A stretch of 64,000 bases of DNA, taken from the NCBI GenBank assembly GCA_002049455.2, contig KV918768.1:248001-312000 (forward strand). The letters run 5' to 3'. Both the position numbers and the translations under genes were made by a program. Under the pieces are notes generated by a model, which had not been told where the DNA came from, searched no databases, and saw only the letters and a list, made by a program, of their open reading frames with translations. This document shows positions 23,598-34,911 of this stretch, in pieces. The first letter of the stretch is position 1, and every line of letters starts with the position of its first letter. This stretch comes from Porphyra umbilicalis (Eukaryota > Rhodophyta > Bangiophyceae > Bangiales > Bangiaceae).

Positions 23598-23961
23598 GGC
23601 TCGCGCCCGCGGGACGACCAATTGCGATAGACCGACAGCCCAGTCTCATCAACAGGAATGCAGCCGTGCCCCACACCAGAAACCACAACCGCCAGTCTCG
23701 TGGGCCCTGTGGCAGAGCCGTTCAATACCACAGTCGGTGTTTGCACCCACCACCCATATAATACCGTACTGTCTGTCCCTGACGCAATTCTGGATCAGTG
23801 ACGCAAAGCTGGATCACCGGAATCGTCGATTCCAGCTCATTTGCCCGTCTTTGTACTGCTTTTTCTCTCTACTGTAGCGCTGCTACAAAAAGACAACAGC
23901 GGCGGGAGAGAAAATATATCAACAGAAAGCCCAGAGGAAGGCGCATCTTTTGCTGTTGTTA

Positions 23962-24398
23962 TTGCTGATCCCCCAATTCTGTCCTTATCGACCAGGAACG
24001 GTTCCTGGCGGTACGGTTCTTGTGGAACTGGCCATCTATTGGTTAAACGCAGCCGTAAACAGGTGCTCAGCACGAATCTGAGACGTCCTGTTGGCTCTCC
24101 CACCGCCACTTCCGAGCAAAACAGAGATCCTTCTTTTTCTCGAAATTTCTTCCGATCCCTTCCGTGCCAAGGCAGCAACCGGCCCGCAATCGTTGGGATA
24201 TCGAGATTTTCTGGCAGATACGCAGAAAAGTGCAGAAAAACGCAGGCGTCGATTGGCGATTGGGGGCGCACGGGCAATTCTGTAAAGATCGGGCCGGACG
24301 TGCACTGCTGTCGGACTGCTCGACCAATGAGAGATCTGCATTCATTGCCGTTCCACCACCATTCCTGGGCGATGAGGACAGAATTGGGGGGTCAGCAA
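23962..24398 (+). mobile_element. Complete MITE with 42 bp inverted repeats, TA target
   Basis: 437 bases bounded by TA on both sides (23960-23961 and 24399-24400). The left end TTGCTGATCCCCCAATTCTG is matched in inverted orientation by the right end, which differs only at a few positions over about 42 bases. There is no coding capacity. TA duplication and terminal inverted repeats fit a non-autonomous Tc1/mariner-type element. A truncated relative is at 11739-12115. Confidence 0.8.
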
Positions 24399-24409
24399 TA
24401 TGTGCCCTC

Positions 24410-25030
24410 GTATGCTCGAAAAAAAACGGAGACGGTCGGGGTGGCGATGGTGGAGGCCGTCCTGTTGGCGTCAAGTGCCCGTACCATGGCAGATCCGACC
24501 GATCGACCACGGTCGGGACCACAAACCGTTGATCCGGCGCGTTGGTGATCGGGGGCACTACTCCTCCCGGCTGGCACTCATCCGCGAGCGCGCACGTTCT
24601 CGCCGTCTCGTCCACTCGTTGCTGCAGAGTGCCCGCGCGCGCGCCCTTCCGTCAACGCCCCCTGTCTGTGCCAGGGACAGGAGCCTCTCAGTCCACAGGT
24701 GGGCACCCGGTCGTGCCCGAGGGCCGACTGGGGCGGTCTCCTCGCCCTTTGTAACCGGTGGCAGTGCCGCTCAACGGCCACGACTCATCTGTCACCGACC
24801 ACCACACCACCACCGCACCACGACCACCCATTCCCGCCCCCTGCTCACTTTTTCCTCCACCACGCAACGCGTCTTGTGTGCGCTGAGGGTCATTCTACAC
24901 CAGCCCAAACGCCCCGAACGTCGGAACGCTAAACGCCATATCGACATCCCATTGGGCCACGTGGCCTCGGCTGGGATGCTTGGCCAATGGAATTTCAATA
25001 TGCGGAGACGCGTATCCTAGTGCTACCTCA
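24410..25030. other. Gene-free stretch
   Basis: No supported gene. Open frames here have no protein-like composition and there is no clear repeat. Confidence 0.4.
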
Positions 25031-25264
25031 AATGCGCGTCAACAGGGGGTGGTGTGGGCAGCGTTTGCAAGGGCGGCGCCTCGCCCGTGCGAGTGGCTCG
25101 GCCGCTCGCAATGACAAAAGACGCACACACACGAGCAGCAAGGCGCTGGGAGTCATGAGCGCCCCTTGTGTGGGGTTGACACAATGGGTGGCCGTCACGG
25201 AGTAGTCGATTTCCAGTTCCTCTGTCTGTCCGCCCACAATTCCAGTTGTATTTGTTACCTGGCC
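25030..25264 (+). repeat. Dispersed repeat Rep-1, left half of copy 1
   Basis: Matches the uninterrupted copy at about 42835-43060 (shared blocks GCGCCTCGCCCGTGC, GTGGCTCGGCC, GCCCCTTGTGTGGGGTTGA, TCCGCCCACAA). The match resumes after copia element A, at 36556-36775, so the element inserted into this repeat. The last five bases, TGGCC (25260-25264), are the target-site duplication. Confidence 0.8.
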
Positions 25265-25809
25265 TGTTGGAACGTCATGCTCAACGCCGCTGTAAGCCGT
25301 CCTGCTGTAAAAAGCAAAATTCAAGAAACCAGGTATTGACAGGGTTCGAACCCCCGACTCTTGGACGCGACCCGAAGGTCACGCCTAATGAGAGTGGGTG
25401 CCTACTTCCCACTAGGCTACCCATGCGACTTCCTCGCGGTTTGGTGACCGCTGGTGCATTCGACATTTGTACCCGTGCGATTTTGAGTGAAATTTTTGCG
25501 ATTTCACATTTTTTGTTCTTGCGCTTCTGATGCTTTGATTTGCGTGGGCTTTGCTTTCATCCCTGATGCTTTGATTTGGTGAGCGTTTTGATTTAGAGTG
25601 TGGGCGGGCGCGTGCGCGGGCGAGCTGCTTGGGCTGCGTGGTGGGCTTGAGTGCTCCGACTTGGACTACTTGAGGAGTGCCCTTGATGGGAAGAGGGGCG
25701 CTTTGGAGAGACCAACCAACAAAGCACGCTCGCACACATACACACAAGCTCGAGCCACTCAACCACTTCACCGTGGTCCCCCATCCCCTATCCCCGCTGC
25801 GTTTCAACA
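25265..25809 (+). repeat. 5' LTR of copia element A
   Basis: 545 bp beginning TGTTGGAACGTCATGC and ending TTTCAACA. It contains a tRNA-like segment on the minus strand (about 25340-25430). Near-identical to the split 3' LTR. Confidence 0.9.
25340..25430 (-). other. tRNA-like sequence within the LTR of element A
   Basis: On the minus strand an A-box (TAGCCTAGTGG, 25409-25419) and a B-box (GGTTCGAACCC, about 25343-25354) are about 65 bases apart, as in tRNA genes. Between them lies a GACC-TTCG-GGTC hairpin placed like a long variable arm. The acceptor arm does not pair and the anticodon arm is poor, so it is a tRNA relic or internal Pol III promoter, not a working tRNA. The same sequence occurs in the 3' LTR (about 36080-36170). 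Confidence 0.6.
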
Positions 25810-25823
25810 GGTTATGGGCCCAG
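25810..25823 (+). other. Primer-binding site of element A
   Basis: GGTTATGGGCCCAG directly after the LTR. It is complementary to the anticodon stem-loop of eukaryotic initiator tRNA-Met, the half-tRNA primer known from copia-type elements. Confidence 0.75.
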
Positions 25824-25973
25824 AGCCGGGGCTGTGACAAGGGCAAGGTGTGCCAGACGGCGACGCGGCGGTCGCGACAAGTGCGAACAAGAGGAGTGCA
25901 AGGTGGTTCAAGGACGTGACGGTCAAAGCGCAAGGTTCGGCAAGATCGGGAAGCGCTACGAAAAGCAAGCATC

Positions 25974-28900
25974 ATGGACGGTGGCGCTGCCGGCATGGGC
26001 GGTATCAAGATTGACAAGTTGACGGAGACGAACTTCCACGAGTGGCGCCAGCGGATCAAGATGATCCTGGCGCTGCGCGATCTGGACGACATGCTTGACG
26101 AAGACGGCAAGCCGACGGACGCGGAGGACCGCGAGTTGGCGGTGTGGAAGTGTCGAGACACGAAGGCGAGCGCCATCATCGGGCTCACCCTTGGGTCTGA
26201 GCAGCTCGAGCACGTGTCGGGGTGCAAGACGACGGCGGAAATGTGGTCGACCCTGCAAGGCGTCTTCCAGCGCAAGAGTTTGATGAACAAAATGAAGGCG
26301 CGACGCGAATTCTACACCGTCGCGATGAACGTCGGCGAGGGCATGCTGGGCTATATCAACCGCGTGCGCAACCTCGGCGAGAACCTCAAGGCCATGGGCG
26401 GCGAGGTGACGGAGATGGATGTCGCCATGAGCGTTCTCAACGGGCTGACGTCAAAGTATGAGAACCTGCTGGTGGCTCTAGACGCCAAGGGCGAGGACGA
26501 GCTAAGCCTCGACTTTGTCAAGAGCCGCTTGCTTCAGGAGGAGCGGCGTCAGGCGGACAAGTCACCGGTGATCAAGCGCATTGGGGACATGGCACTCGTC
26601 GGCGCCAACTATCGAGGTCAAGGCCGCCGTGGTGACCCTTCCAAGATCGAGTGCTACTACTGCCACAAGTTTGGGCACATCGCTCATGATTGTCCAGAGC
26701 TCAAGGCTAAGAAGCAGATACAGGACAAGGTGGCCGCGATTGCGGCTGATGACGGTAGCGACAGCGACGACGCCATCTGTCTCGTTGGCAACGCGGATGA
26801 CAACGATGACATTTCCAAGTCGTGGCTTGTCGACTCTGCGGCATCTGCACACATGTGCTGGATGCGTGCGTGCTTCGATGACTACAAGACGACCACGGGA
26901 CGGAGCGTCACGATGGGTGACAAGGGGTCCGTAGCCACGGCGGGCGTCGGAACCGTCGTCCTCAACGTCATCGTTCAAGGCAAGACTCGCAAGATCAAGT
27001 TGGAGAAGGTGCTCCATGTTCCTACTACGGGCTTCAACCTCATGTCGGTCGGCAAGATGGAGGAACGCGGGGCGGAAGTGTCTTTCAAGCGCGGTATGTC
27101 CATCATCAAGATGAACGAGAAGATTGCTGCGTGCGGCACGCGTGAGAACGGGCTCTACCACCTGGACATGGCCCCTATGTCGGATGTTGCTGCGGTGGCC
27201 TCTCTGCAGCTATGGCATGAGCGTCTTGGCCACGTGAACGTGGCCGGCGTCAAGAGGATGATCAAGAACAAGGACGTAGACGGACTCAAGTGCACTTCCA
27301 TGGTGGTCAAGGACATCTGCGAGCCGTGCGTGTACGGCAAGGCGGCAATGACGCCTATGCCAAGCGCAAGAGGCGTTCGTGTGACCAGGCGGCTCCAGCT
27401 CGTGCACTCGGACCTCGGTGGACCAATGTCGGAACCCTCTCGTTGCGGAGCGATCTACTTCGGCACGTTTACCGACGACTTCTCCCGCTGGACGGACGTG
27501 GTCTTGTTGAACAAGAAGAGCGATCTTCTCGCGGAGTACTAGAAGTGGCTGACTAAGGCACAGCTGCACACCGGCAACAAGATCAAGGTGCTCCGGTCCG
27601 ACAACGGCGGCGAGTACGTGTCGTCCGCATTCAAGCCACTTCACGATGAGAACGGCACGACGCACCTGACGACGGTGCCCGACACGCCGCAGCAGAACGG
27701 GGTTGCTGAGCGACTCAACCGAGTTCTCGTGGAGATGGAACGCACCATGATGCGACACAAGGACGTCGACCAGGATCTTTGGGCGGATGCCATCAAGACG
27801 GCGGTCTAGATCAAGAACCGCGTCACCAGCCGTGCGCTTCCCGTAGGCAAGACGCCTCATGAGCTATGGACCGGAAACAAGCCCGACGTAAGCCACATGC
27901 GGGTGTTTGGGTCGACATGCTGGGTGGTACTGCACAAGAGCCACGTCGATGGCAAATTCGGAGACAAGGCGGCAAAGGGCATTTTCGTTGGCAATCCCGA
28001 CGGCAGCAAGGCGTACAAGGTCATCCTCGACGACGGCAAGGTCGTCAAGGCGCGAAGCGTCGTTTTCCACGAGAACAACTCAAGCAAGGTTGCAGATGTT
28101 CCAGAGGACTCACCCGTGGACGAAGTCGTGGAAGGCGAGACGGGCTTGGATGCCGGCAGCGACGACCAAGACGTCGACGCTGAAGATGACGGCGGAGACG
28201 ACCAGCAAGATGATGGCTCGGACAAATCGGCAGACGACAATCAAGATTCTGCGGGATCTCAAGACACGCTGCGTCGGAGCGGCAGATCGCGGAGGCCGCC
28301 GGTTGAGTACTGGCGTCCAGTGAGCCTCGTTGCTCACGAGGCTCCCATGACGTATGGGCAAGCAGTTCAAGGACAAGAGTCGACCAAGTGGCGGGCCGCA
28401 ATGGACCAGGAGATGGACTCTATCCGCAAGAACAAGACATGGCGTTTGACGGATCGCCCGGTCGGCCGACGCGTGCTCAAGGGCAAGTGGGTTTACAAGG
28501 TCAAGGACGAGCTGGACAAGGTCGGGAACAACACGACGCGGCACAAGGCGCGCCTGTGCTTTATGGGCAATCGGCAGATCAAGGGGCTTGACTTCAACGA
28601 GACGTTTGCGCCGGTGGCCAAGTTCACTACCTTTTGATGCATCCTGGCGATGACGGCGGCGAACGGGTGGGAGCTGCATCAGATGGACGTCAAGACGGCC
28701 TTCCTGAACGGCGACCTTGACGAGGAGGTCTACATGGAGCAGCCGGAGGGATACGTCGATCCCACGTATCCGGACAAGGTGTGCGGTCTTCTCCAAGCGC
28801 TGTATGGGCTTAAGCAAGCCCCCAAGATGTGGTACGTCAAGCTCGACGCCTTCCTCAAGTCGCAAGGGTTTGACAACATCGACCCGGATGCCTGCCTCTA

Positions 28901-29900
28901 CCTCCAGATGGATGACGGTGAGATCATCATCGTCCTGGTGTACGTCGACGATCTTCTTCTGGTCGGGTCAAGCATGGAGGCGATTAACAAAATCAAGAAG
29001 GCGCTTCGCAAGCGCTTCGAGATGAAGGACCTGGGCGAGGCCAATGTCATCCTCGGGCTAGAGATCAGCCGTGACAAGACGTTGGGCACCCTCAAGCTGT
29101 CGCAGGGAAAGTACGCGGGACAAGTGCTCGAGAAGTTCGGTATGGCGGAGTGCAACCCGATCGCGACTCCGTTGGAGGTCGGGCTGCAGCTGGCTAAGTC
29201 GGAGAAGAGCGACGAGTCTCTTCCTTATCGCGAGGCCGTCAAAAGCCTGATGTACCTGATGGTCGGGACGCGTCCTGATCTCGCCTTTGCGGTCGGCAAG
29301 CTCAGCCGGTTCGTGTCGGGCTACGGGAAGGAGCACTGGGCGGCTGTGAAGCGCGTCCTCCGATATGTCAAGGGGTCTGTCGACAAGGGCCTGGTCTACA
29401 ACAAGTCCGCGTCGGGCTTCCTCCAAGGTTTCAGCGATGCCGACTAGGCAGGTGACTACGAGACGCGGCGGTCTACGACGGGCTTCATGTTCATCTTTGG
29501 CGGGGCGGCCGTCAGCTGGGCTTCGAAGTTCCAAAAGACGGTGGCGCTATCTACCATGGAGGCTGAGTACATGGCTCTTTGCGAGGCCAGCAAGGAAGCT
29601 GTTTGGCTCGACAAGCTCATCCAACGCGTCACCATGCTCGTGACGCAGTCGGACAACTTGGTTGGGCCGGTTAACATCAAGGTCGACGACAGCGGCTGCA
29701 TCGACTTCGCCAAGAATCCCGTCGAGCACAAGCGCACCAAGCACATCGACATTCGCTACCACTTTGTGCGGGATGCGATCACGACGGACAAGGTCATCTT
29801 CGAGCACTGCCCAACAGACGAGATGGCGGCAAATCCGATGACGAAGGAGCTCGACAAGGTCAAGCACGACAAGCATGTCAAGACGATGGGGATGTGGTGA
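25974..29900 (+). pseudogene. Copia gag-pol of element A (fossil)
   Basis: Domains appear in copia order: gag (from MDGGAAGMGGIKIDKLTE), zinc knuckle CYYCHKFGHIAHDC, protease VDSAASAHM, GAG-pre-integrase and integrase (TPQQNGVAERLNR), reverse transcriptase (VYVDDLLLV) and RNase H ([20 protein letters not shown]). It is broken at about four places and cannot be expressed as one polyprotein as it stands. LTR similarity indicates recent insertion. Confidence 0.9.
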
Positions 29901-30065
29901 CTTCAAGTACGCGCCGTAAGTACCTCCGGATGTAAGTACATTGCTCCTCCAAGGCGGCCATGACGGGCGGCATCGGGTTTGGGACGGCAAGATTTTTGGC
30001 TGACTTACTTCTCGACAAATACTTCAAGGGCGGTCAGCTGTCAGGCGGCGTCAAGCAAGGGGGCG

Positions 30066-30102
30066 TGTTGGAACGTCATGCTCAACGCCGCTGTAAGCCC
30101 TC
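30066..30102 (+). repeat. First 37 bp of the 3' LTR of element A
   Basis: TGTTGGAACGTCATGCTCAA and following bases equal the start of the 5' LTR. Sequence then switches to element B at 30103. The CCCTC at 30098-30102 is the left target duplication of B. Confidence 0.9.
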
Positions 30103-30575
30103 TGTTGAGCATGGCTCAGCAGCTCCACATGGCGAGGTGCATTGGCAGCGACAAGTCCGGCGGTATTTCCGGGTGAGTCGCAATGTATTGCATGCAAGCC
30201 ATATGTATCTCGGGACAATTCCGAAGTATGATGGGACTTTGTGACACCTACTGTCATGTATTTGTGGTGTGTATTTTGACATGTATTTGATTGTATTTGT
30301 GTTTTTGGGTGACCCATTAGGGGCTTAGCTCCGGGAGATTCGCGGGTTGAGCTCGGCGGGATGGTCCGGACTTGTGGGGTGGTTAGAGGCTGTGCCCTCT
30401 GGGTGTGAGCTCCCCCTCGGGAGGTGCGCCGTGCGCTCTGCGACGGCGTGAGAGTGGGGATGTTCCTGGAGGGCGCTGGGAGCGGGTCGTCTGGGGGTCA
30501 AGAGGCTGCTGGCCTTGTGCCGCAGACCCGCCCCGAGTAAACCAACGCATCCACCCAACTACCGCTCACTTCACA
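30103..30575 (+). repeat. 5' LTR of copia element B
   Basis: 473 bp, begins TGTTGAGCATGGCTCAGC and ends CACTTCACA. It is not related to the LTR of element A, so A and B are different copia families. Confidence 0.92.
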
Positions 30576-30590
30576 GGTTATGGGCCCAGC
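30576..30590 (+). other. Primer-binding site of element B
   Basis: GGTTATGGGCCCAG starts right after the LTR; the same 14 bases as in element A, complementary to the initiator tRNA-Met anticodon arm. Confidence 0.75.
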
Positions 30591-30732
30591 TGTCGCTGGT
30601 GGTAATCGTCGTCTTCCCTGCGGTCGCTGGCGAGACGACGTTGCTGGGGTCGCGGTGTGTTCCGGCGTGGGGCGGGCGTTCTCTGCTCCCTACGTCGTTA
30701 GTGCGGCGCTGTGCGGCGCCGAGGTCGTCAAC

Positions 30733-33700
30733 ATGTCAGACCACGGCCGCTTTGGCGGCCTGCGGTTCGCGCAGCTGGACGACGACTACAAGGTGTGGGC
30801 GGCGTACCAGCGTGCGCAGCTCAAGAAGGAGAAGCTATGGGCGGCGGTCGTGACGGACCGCCCGGCTTCTGCGTCGGACGACAAGAAGTCCGACCCGGTG
30901 GTCGAAGCGTGGGACACCATGAACGAGGCGGCGCTGGCGACCATCCAGATGTCGGTCAAGCCCGTGCATCTCAACACGGTCACGTCGGTGGACACGGCCA
31001 AGGAGGCGTGGGACGCGCTCAAGGTCATGTTCGAGGCGCGTGACAACGCGCAGCTGCTGCGGCTCATGGACGAGCTGAGCAGCCTGAAGAAGGGCGGCGA
31101 CGAGAACATCATCAAGTTCACGTCACGCGCCAAGATGATCCGGGACGAGCTCGCCATGCTCGGCAACCCGGTGGACGACAACACGCTCGCACTGCGTGTC
31201 TTGTCGGGGCTCCCGTCAGATTACGGGATGCTGAGGACGGTCTTGGAGAACAAGGACACCAAGCTCGTCATGTCGGACGTGACGGCTAAGCTGCTGCAAG
31301 TGGAGCAGCGGAGCATTACCGTCGCCGCGTCCAAGCCTTCTGGCAGTGTCAAGTCACAAGCCTTTGCGGCAGCGGCGCACAAGAAGTCGTTTGACAAGAA
31401 ATCGGTCGTGTGCTTCTACTGCAACAAGAAAGGGCACATGCAGCGCGACTGCTACAAGAAGAAGGCGGACGAGGCCAAGGGCAAGGGCAAGCCCGGCGGT
31501 GGTGGTCGTGAAGGCGGCCACGGCGGCGGGCCCCACGCGGGTGCCGCTCTGGCCTACACTGCTTCTACTGGCAATGCCGGGAGCAGCAAGGCTCCCGGGA
31601 GCACACGGGGGTTATCAACATGGGTGCTCGACTCTGGCGCAACCAACCACATGGCCGCCGGCGATAAGGGCTTCACCATCCGGACGGCGGGAAGCGGGGC
31701 CGAGGTCACCTTGGCCAACGGCGATAAGGTGCCCATCAAGGGGCACGGCCACGTCTCCATGGACGTTGGCAAAGGAAACACGAAGACGCGCATGGTGCTC
31801 GGGGAGGCCATGCTCGTTCCGAACCTGACCAGCAACCTGCTGTCGGTTCGAGCGGTCGACCGCAATCGAGGTGCGGTGGTGTTTGTCAACAACGCCTGTT
31901 ACATCCTCAGCGACGGGGATGCTGTTCGCTTGAGCGGGGTGCTCGACAAGGCGTCGGTGGTCGGCAAGGTGAACGACCTGGAGCAGTATGTGCTCAAGGT
32001 GACGCCGGTCCAGGCGTCGGCTAACGCGGCATCCACGCGCATAGCTGGGGAGGCGGAGCTGTGGCACCGTCGGTTCAACCACTTGGGGTTGGAGAACCTC
32101 AAGCGGGCGGCCACAATGGTCGACGGCATGCCGTCGTCAGTGGCAGACGCTAAGCGCGTCATTGGCACTGTGTGTGTGCCGTGTGTGGACGGCAAGATGG
32201 TTCAGTCGCCCAGCCCCCGCTCGTCGACAGCGACGACCAAGTGCGAACTTGTGCACACCGACATTGGTGGCCCACTCACTGAGTCGTTGGGTGGTTCCAT
32301 CTACTTCATGACGGCGCTGGAGGACTCCACGGGGTTCATCACGGCTACGCCTATCAAGACAAAAGGGATGGCCCCGGACGTGCTCAAGACGCGTATCAAG
32401 CAGCTTGAGACGCTCACGGGGGTCAAGGTCAAGCGCGTCCGTCATGATGGTGCCAAGGAGTACGTCACTAACGACCTCAAGGCATGGTACGAGGACAAGG
32501 GCATCACGTCGGAGATGACGGCGCCGTACAAGTCACAGCAGAACGGCAAAGCGGAGCGGGTGAACCGCACGCTGATGGAGCGCGTGCGTGCTGCTCTGCT
32601 CGATGCGGGAGCGGAGGAAGAGCTGTGGGCTGAGGCGTTGGCCTCTGTCGTTCATGTTCTGAACCGGTCCCCCAAGGCGGGGCTGGACGTGACGCCGCTG
32701 GAGGCTCTAACGGGTCGACGCCCCAACGTCGCGGGATTCCGCGTTTGGGGGAGTCGGGCGTGGGCGCTCAAACCCAAGAAGCAGCAGCGTAAGCTGGAGC
32801 CAAGGACCGACGTCGGCCGCTTTGTCGGCTACACTGTCGGTGGCAAGGCCTACCGCATCCTCGAGGACGAGACGAACCAAGTCTTCGAGCGTCGAGACGT
32901 GCTGATGGAGGAGAACCCGGCTAAGGTCGAGACGTCGGCGGTCGGGCCAAGCGCTGGTCCCCGGCTAACTGCGGAGGCTGACGCCGACAGCGTCGACGGC
33001 ACGGAAGGGGAAATGGACATGCTCGACGCCGAAGGCGGGCGTGGGGATGAGTACACCCCCGACGAAACTTCCACAAGCGACGAAGATGGCAGTCCTCCTT
33101 CCCTCGCTGAAGAGAGCGAGAAAGAGGACGATGACGGCGACGGTGACTCGACACCCTGGGTAGGTCAAGCACCTGCTGCCAGTGACAGCGTCGCACCGGG
33201 GCCTCGTCGCTCGAAGCGCAAGCCAGCTCCCAAGGTAACATGGTGGGAGAAGGAACCCAAGGCGTACCTGGCAAGCGGTACCGCGTCCGCGGCTGAGGAG
33301 GGCTGGGACTTGCACAAACCGCCTGCAAACGAGAAGGAGGCGCGCGCTCGTCCTGACTGGCCGCTGTGGAAGCAGGCCATTAAGGAGGAGGTGGCGGCAC
33401 ACAAGCACCTTGGCACCTGGTCCAAGACCAAGGGGAACAACAAGAATCACAAGGCCATCAAGACGCGATTCATGTTCGACATCAAGCACGACGCGGAGGG
33501 CAAGCTGACGCGCTACAAGGCTCGACTCGTGGCCCAAGGGTTCAACCAGGTTCCCGGACGAGACTTTGACGAGACGTGGGCTCCGGTACCCAACGCGGCC
33601 ACGACACGTGCTCTCTTTGCTGTGGCGGCAGTCATGGGCTGGGAGATTCACCATGTCGACGTCAAGACAGCCTTCCTCAACGCCAAGATGGACAAGGAGA

Positions 33701-34911
33701 TGTACATCAAACTCCCCGACGGTGTCGAACCGGAGGGGCTGGAGGAGATGTGTCGGCTTAACCTGGCGCTCTACGGGACAAAGCAGGCGGGGCGGCTGTG
33801 GGGCATCAAGCTCGACAAAGAGCTCAAAGAGATGGGGGCGGCCCGGTCCAAAGTGGACCCGTGCCTCTATGAGTGGCACCACCCCGTGCACGGGTGCATC
33901 TTTATCCTCGTGTACGTCGACGACCTTATCGTGGCGGGCGAGAAGCTGGCTGGGGTCGAGGCCGTCAAGCGCTCCGTGTCTGCCAAGTTTGAGGTGCGCG
34001 ACATGGGGGAGGTCAAGGACTTTATCGGCATGAAGGTCATGCGCAACCGGGCGGCCAAGACTTTGACGTTGAGCAACCCGGGGCACACCGCGACGCTGCT
34101 GGAGGCGTTAGGGATGGACAAGGCGACGCCAAACAAGACGCCGATGGCGTCGGGAGTCAAGCTGACCAAGACAGGGGAGGGCCTGCTGCCAGAGGGCAAC
34201 CGTTACGCCGAGTTGGTCGGCTCCCTCCTCTACCTGTCTACAACGACGAGGCCAGACATCGCCTTTGCCGTAGGGGTGCTGTCGCGCTTCATGTCCTGCC
34301 CTGAGGAGGACCACATGCGCGCGGCCAAGGGGGTTTTGCGCTACCTGCGCGGGACGACTCGCCTGGGGGTGGTCTACGGCGGCAGCGAGCCGCTGCAAGG
34401 GTTTGTCGACGCCGACTGGGCCGGCGACATCGACGGTCGTCGGTCGACAACCGGTTTCGTCTTTACCTGCAATGGCGGGCCGATTGCGTGGGCAAGCAAG
34501 CGCCAGTCGACCGTGGCCACCTCGACGGCCGAGGCGGAGTACGTGGCCGCCGCGATGGCGACCAAGGAGGCGCTGTGGCTACGCAAGCTGCTGTCGGTGC
34601 TGGGCGTCGACGGCGGAGCCGTGCCAATGGGGGAGGACAACCAGTCCTGCCTGGCGCTTGTCAACAACCCGGAAGCGACGGGGCGGACTAAGCACGTGGA
34701 CGTGGCTTTCCACATGGTGCGAGACTACCAGGCCCGCGGGGAGGTGGCATTCTACTTCCTCCCGAGCGCGGAGATGCCGGCGGACGGGCTCACTAAGCCG
34801 CTGCCGTTGCCGGCGTTTATGGCTTTCCGGAACGCCATCGGGACTGGCGGGGACCTGGGCGAGGTGGTGCGCGACGCTGGCCTCGGCGGCCCCCCGTTGG
34901 GGAAGTGCTGA
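30733..34911 (+). CDS. Copia gag-pol polyprotein of element B
   Basis: A single frame of about 1,390 codons from ATG 30733 (MSDHGRFGGLRFAQLDDDYK) to TGA. In order: UBN2-type gag, zinc knuckle CFYCNKKGHMQRDC, aspartic protease VLDSGATNHM, GAG-pre-integrase with HRRFNHLGLENL and a paired-Cys motif, integrase core (KSQQNGKAERVNR), an acidic/proline linker, copia reverse transcriptase (VKTAFLNAKMDKEMYIKLP, ILVYVDDLIVAGE) and RNase H (FVDADWAGDIDGRRSTTGF). The length is normal for copia, with gag and pol in one frame as this family usually has. No break is visible, and high LTR identity supports recent mobility. It provides the best sample of undamaged coding sequence in the window. Confidence 0.95.
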   Translation: MSDHGRFGGLRFAQLDDDYKVWAAYQRAQLKKEKLWAAVVTDRPASASDDKKSDPVVEAWDTMNEAALATIQMSVKPVHLNTVTSVDTAKEAWDALKVMFEARDNAQLLRLMDELSSLKKGGDENIIKFTSRAKMIRDELAMLGNPVDDNTLALRVLSGLPSDYGMLRTVLENKDTKLVMSDVTAKLLQVEQRSITVAASKPSGSVKSQAFAAAAHKKSFDKKSVVCFYCNKKGHMQRDCYKKKADEAKGKGKPGGGGREGGHGGGPHAGAALAYTASTGNAGSSKAPGSTRGLSTWVLDSGATNHMAAGDKGFTIRTAGSGAEVTLANGDKVPIKGHGHVSMDVGKGNTKTRMVLGEAMLVPNLTSNLLSVRAVDRNRGAVVFVNNACYILSDGDAVRLSGVLDKASVVGKVNDLEQYVLKVTPVQASANAASTRIAGEAELWHRRFNHLGLENLKRAATMVDGMPSSVADAKRVIGTVCVPCVDGKMVQSPSPRSSTATTKCELVHTDIGGPLTESLGGSIYFMTALEDSTGFITATPIKTKGMAPDVLKTRIKQLETLTGVKVKRVRHDGAKEYVTNDLKAWYEDKGITSEMTAPYKSQQNGKAERVNRTLMERVRAALLDAGAEEELWAEALASVVHVLNRSPKAGLDVTPLEALTGRRPNVAGFRVWGSRAWALKPKKQQRKLEPRTDVGRFVGYTVGGKAYRILEDETNQVFERRDVLMEENPAKVETSAVGPSAGPRLTAEADADSVDGTEGEMDMLDAEGGRGDEYTPDETSTSDEDGSPPSLAEESEKEDDDGDGDSTPWVGQAPAASDSVAPGPRRSKRKPAPKVTWWEKEPKAYLASGTASAAEEGWDLHKPPANEKEARARPDWPLWKQAIKEEVAAHKHLGTWSKTKGNNKNHKAIKTRFMFDIKHDAEGKLTRYKARLVAQGFNQVPGRDFDETWAPVPNAATTRALFAVAAVMGWEIHHVDVKTAFLNAKMDKEMYIKLPDGVEPEGLEEMCRLNLALYGTKQAGRLWGIKLDKELKEMGAARSKVDPCLYEWHHPVHGCIFILVYVDDLIVAGEKLAGVEAVKRSVSAKFEVRDMGEVKDFIGMKVMRNRAAKTLTLSNPGHTATLLEALGMDKATPNKTPMASGVKLTKTGEGLLPEGNRYAELVGSLLYLSTTTRPDIAFAVGVLSRFMSCPEEDHMRAAKGVLRYLRGTTRLGVVYGGSEPLQGFVDADWAGDIDGRRSTTGFVFTCNGGPIAWASKRQSTVATSTAEAEYVAAAMATKEALWLRKLLSVLGVDGGAVPMGEDNQSCLALVNNPEATGRTKHVDVAFHMVRDYQARGEVAFYFLPSAEMPADGLTKPLPLPAFMAFRNAIGTGGDLGEVVRDAGLGGPPLGKC

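Noticed and set aside
25340-25430. Functional tRNA gene
   Set aside because: A and B boxes are good, but the acceptor arms do not pair and the anticodon arm is poor; kept only as a tRNA-like relic.
33000-34086. Long minus-strand frame inside element B
   Set aside because: Antisense of the copia reverse transcriptase region; no independent motif.
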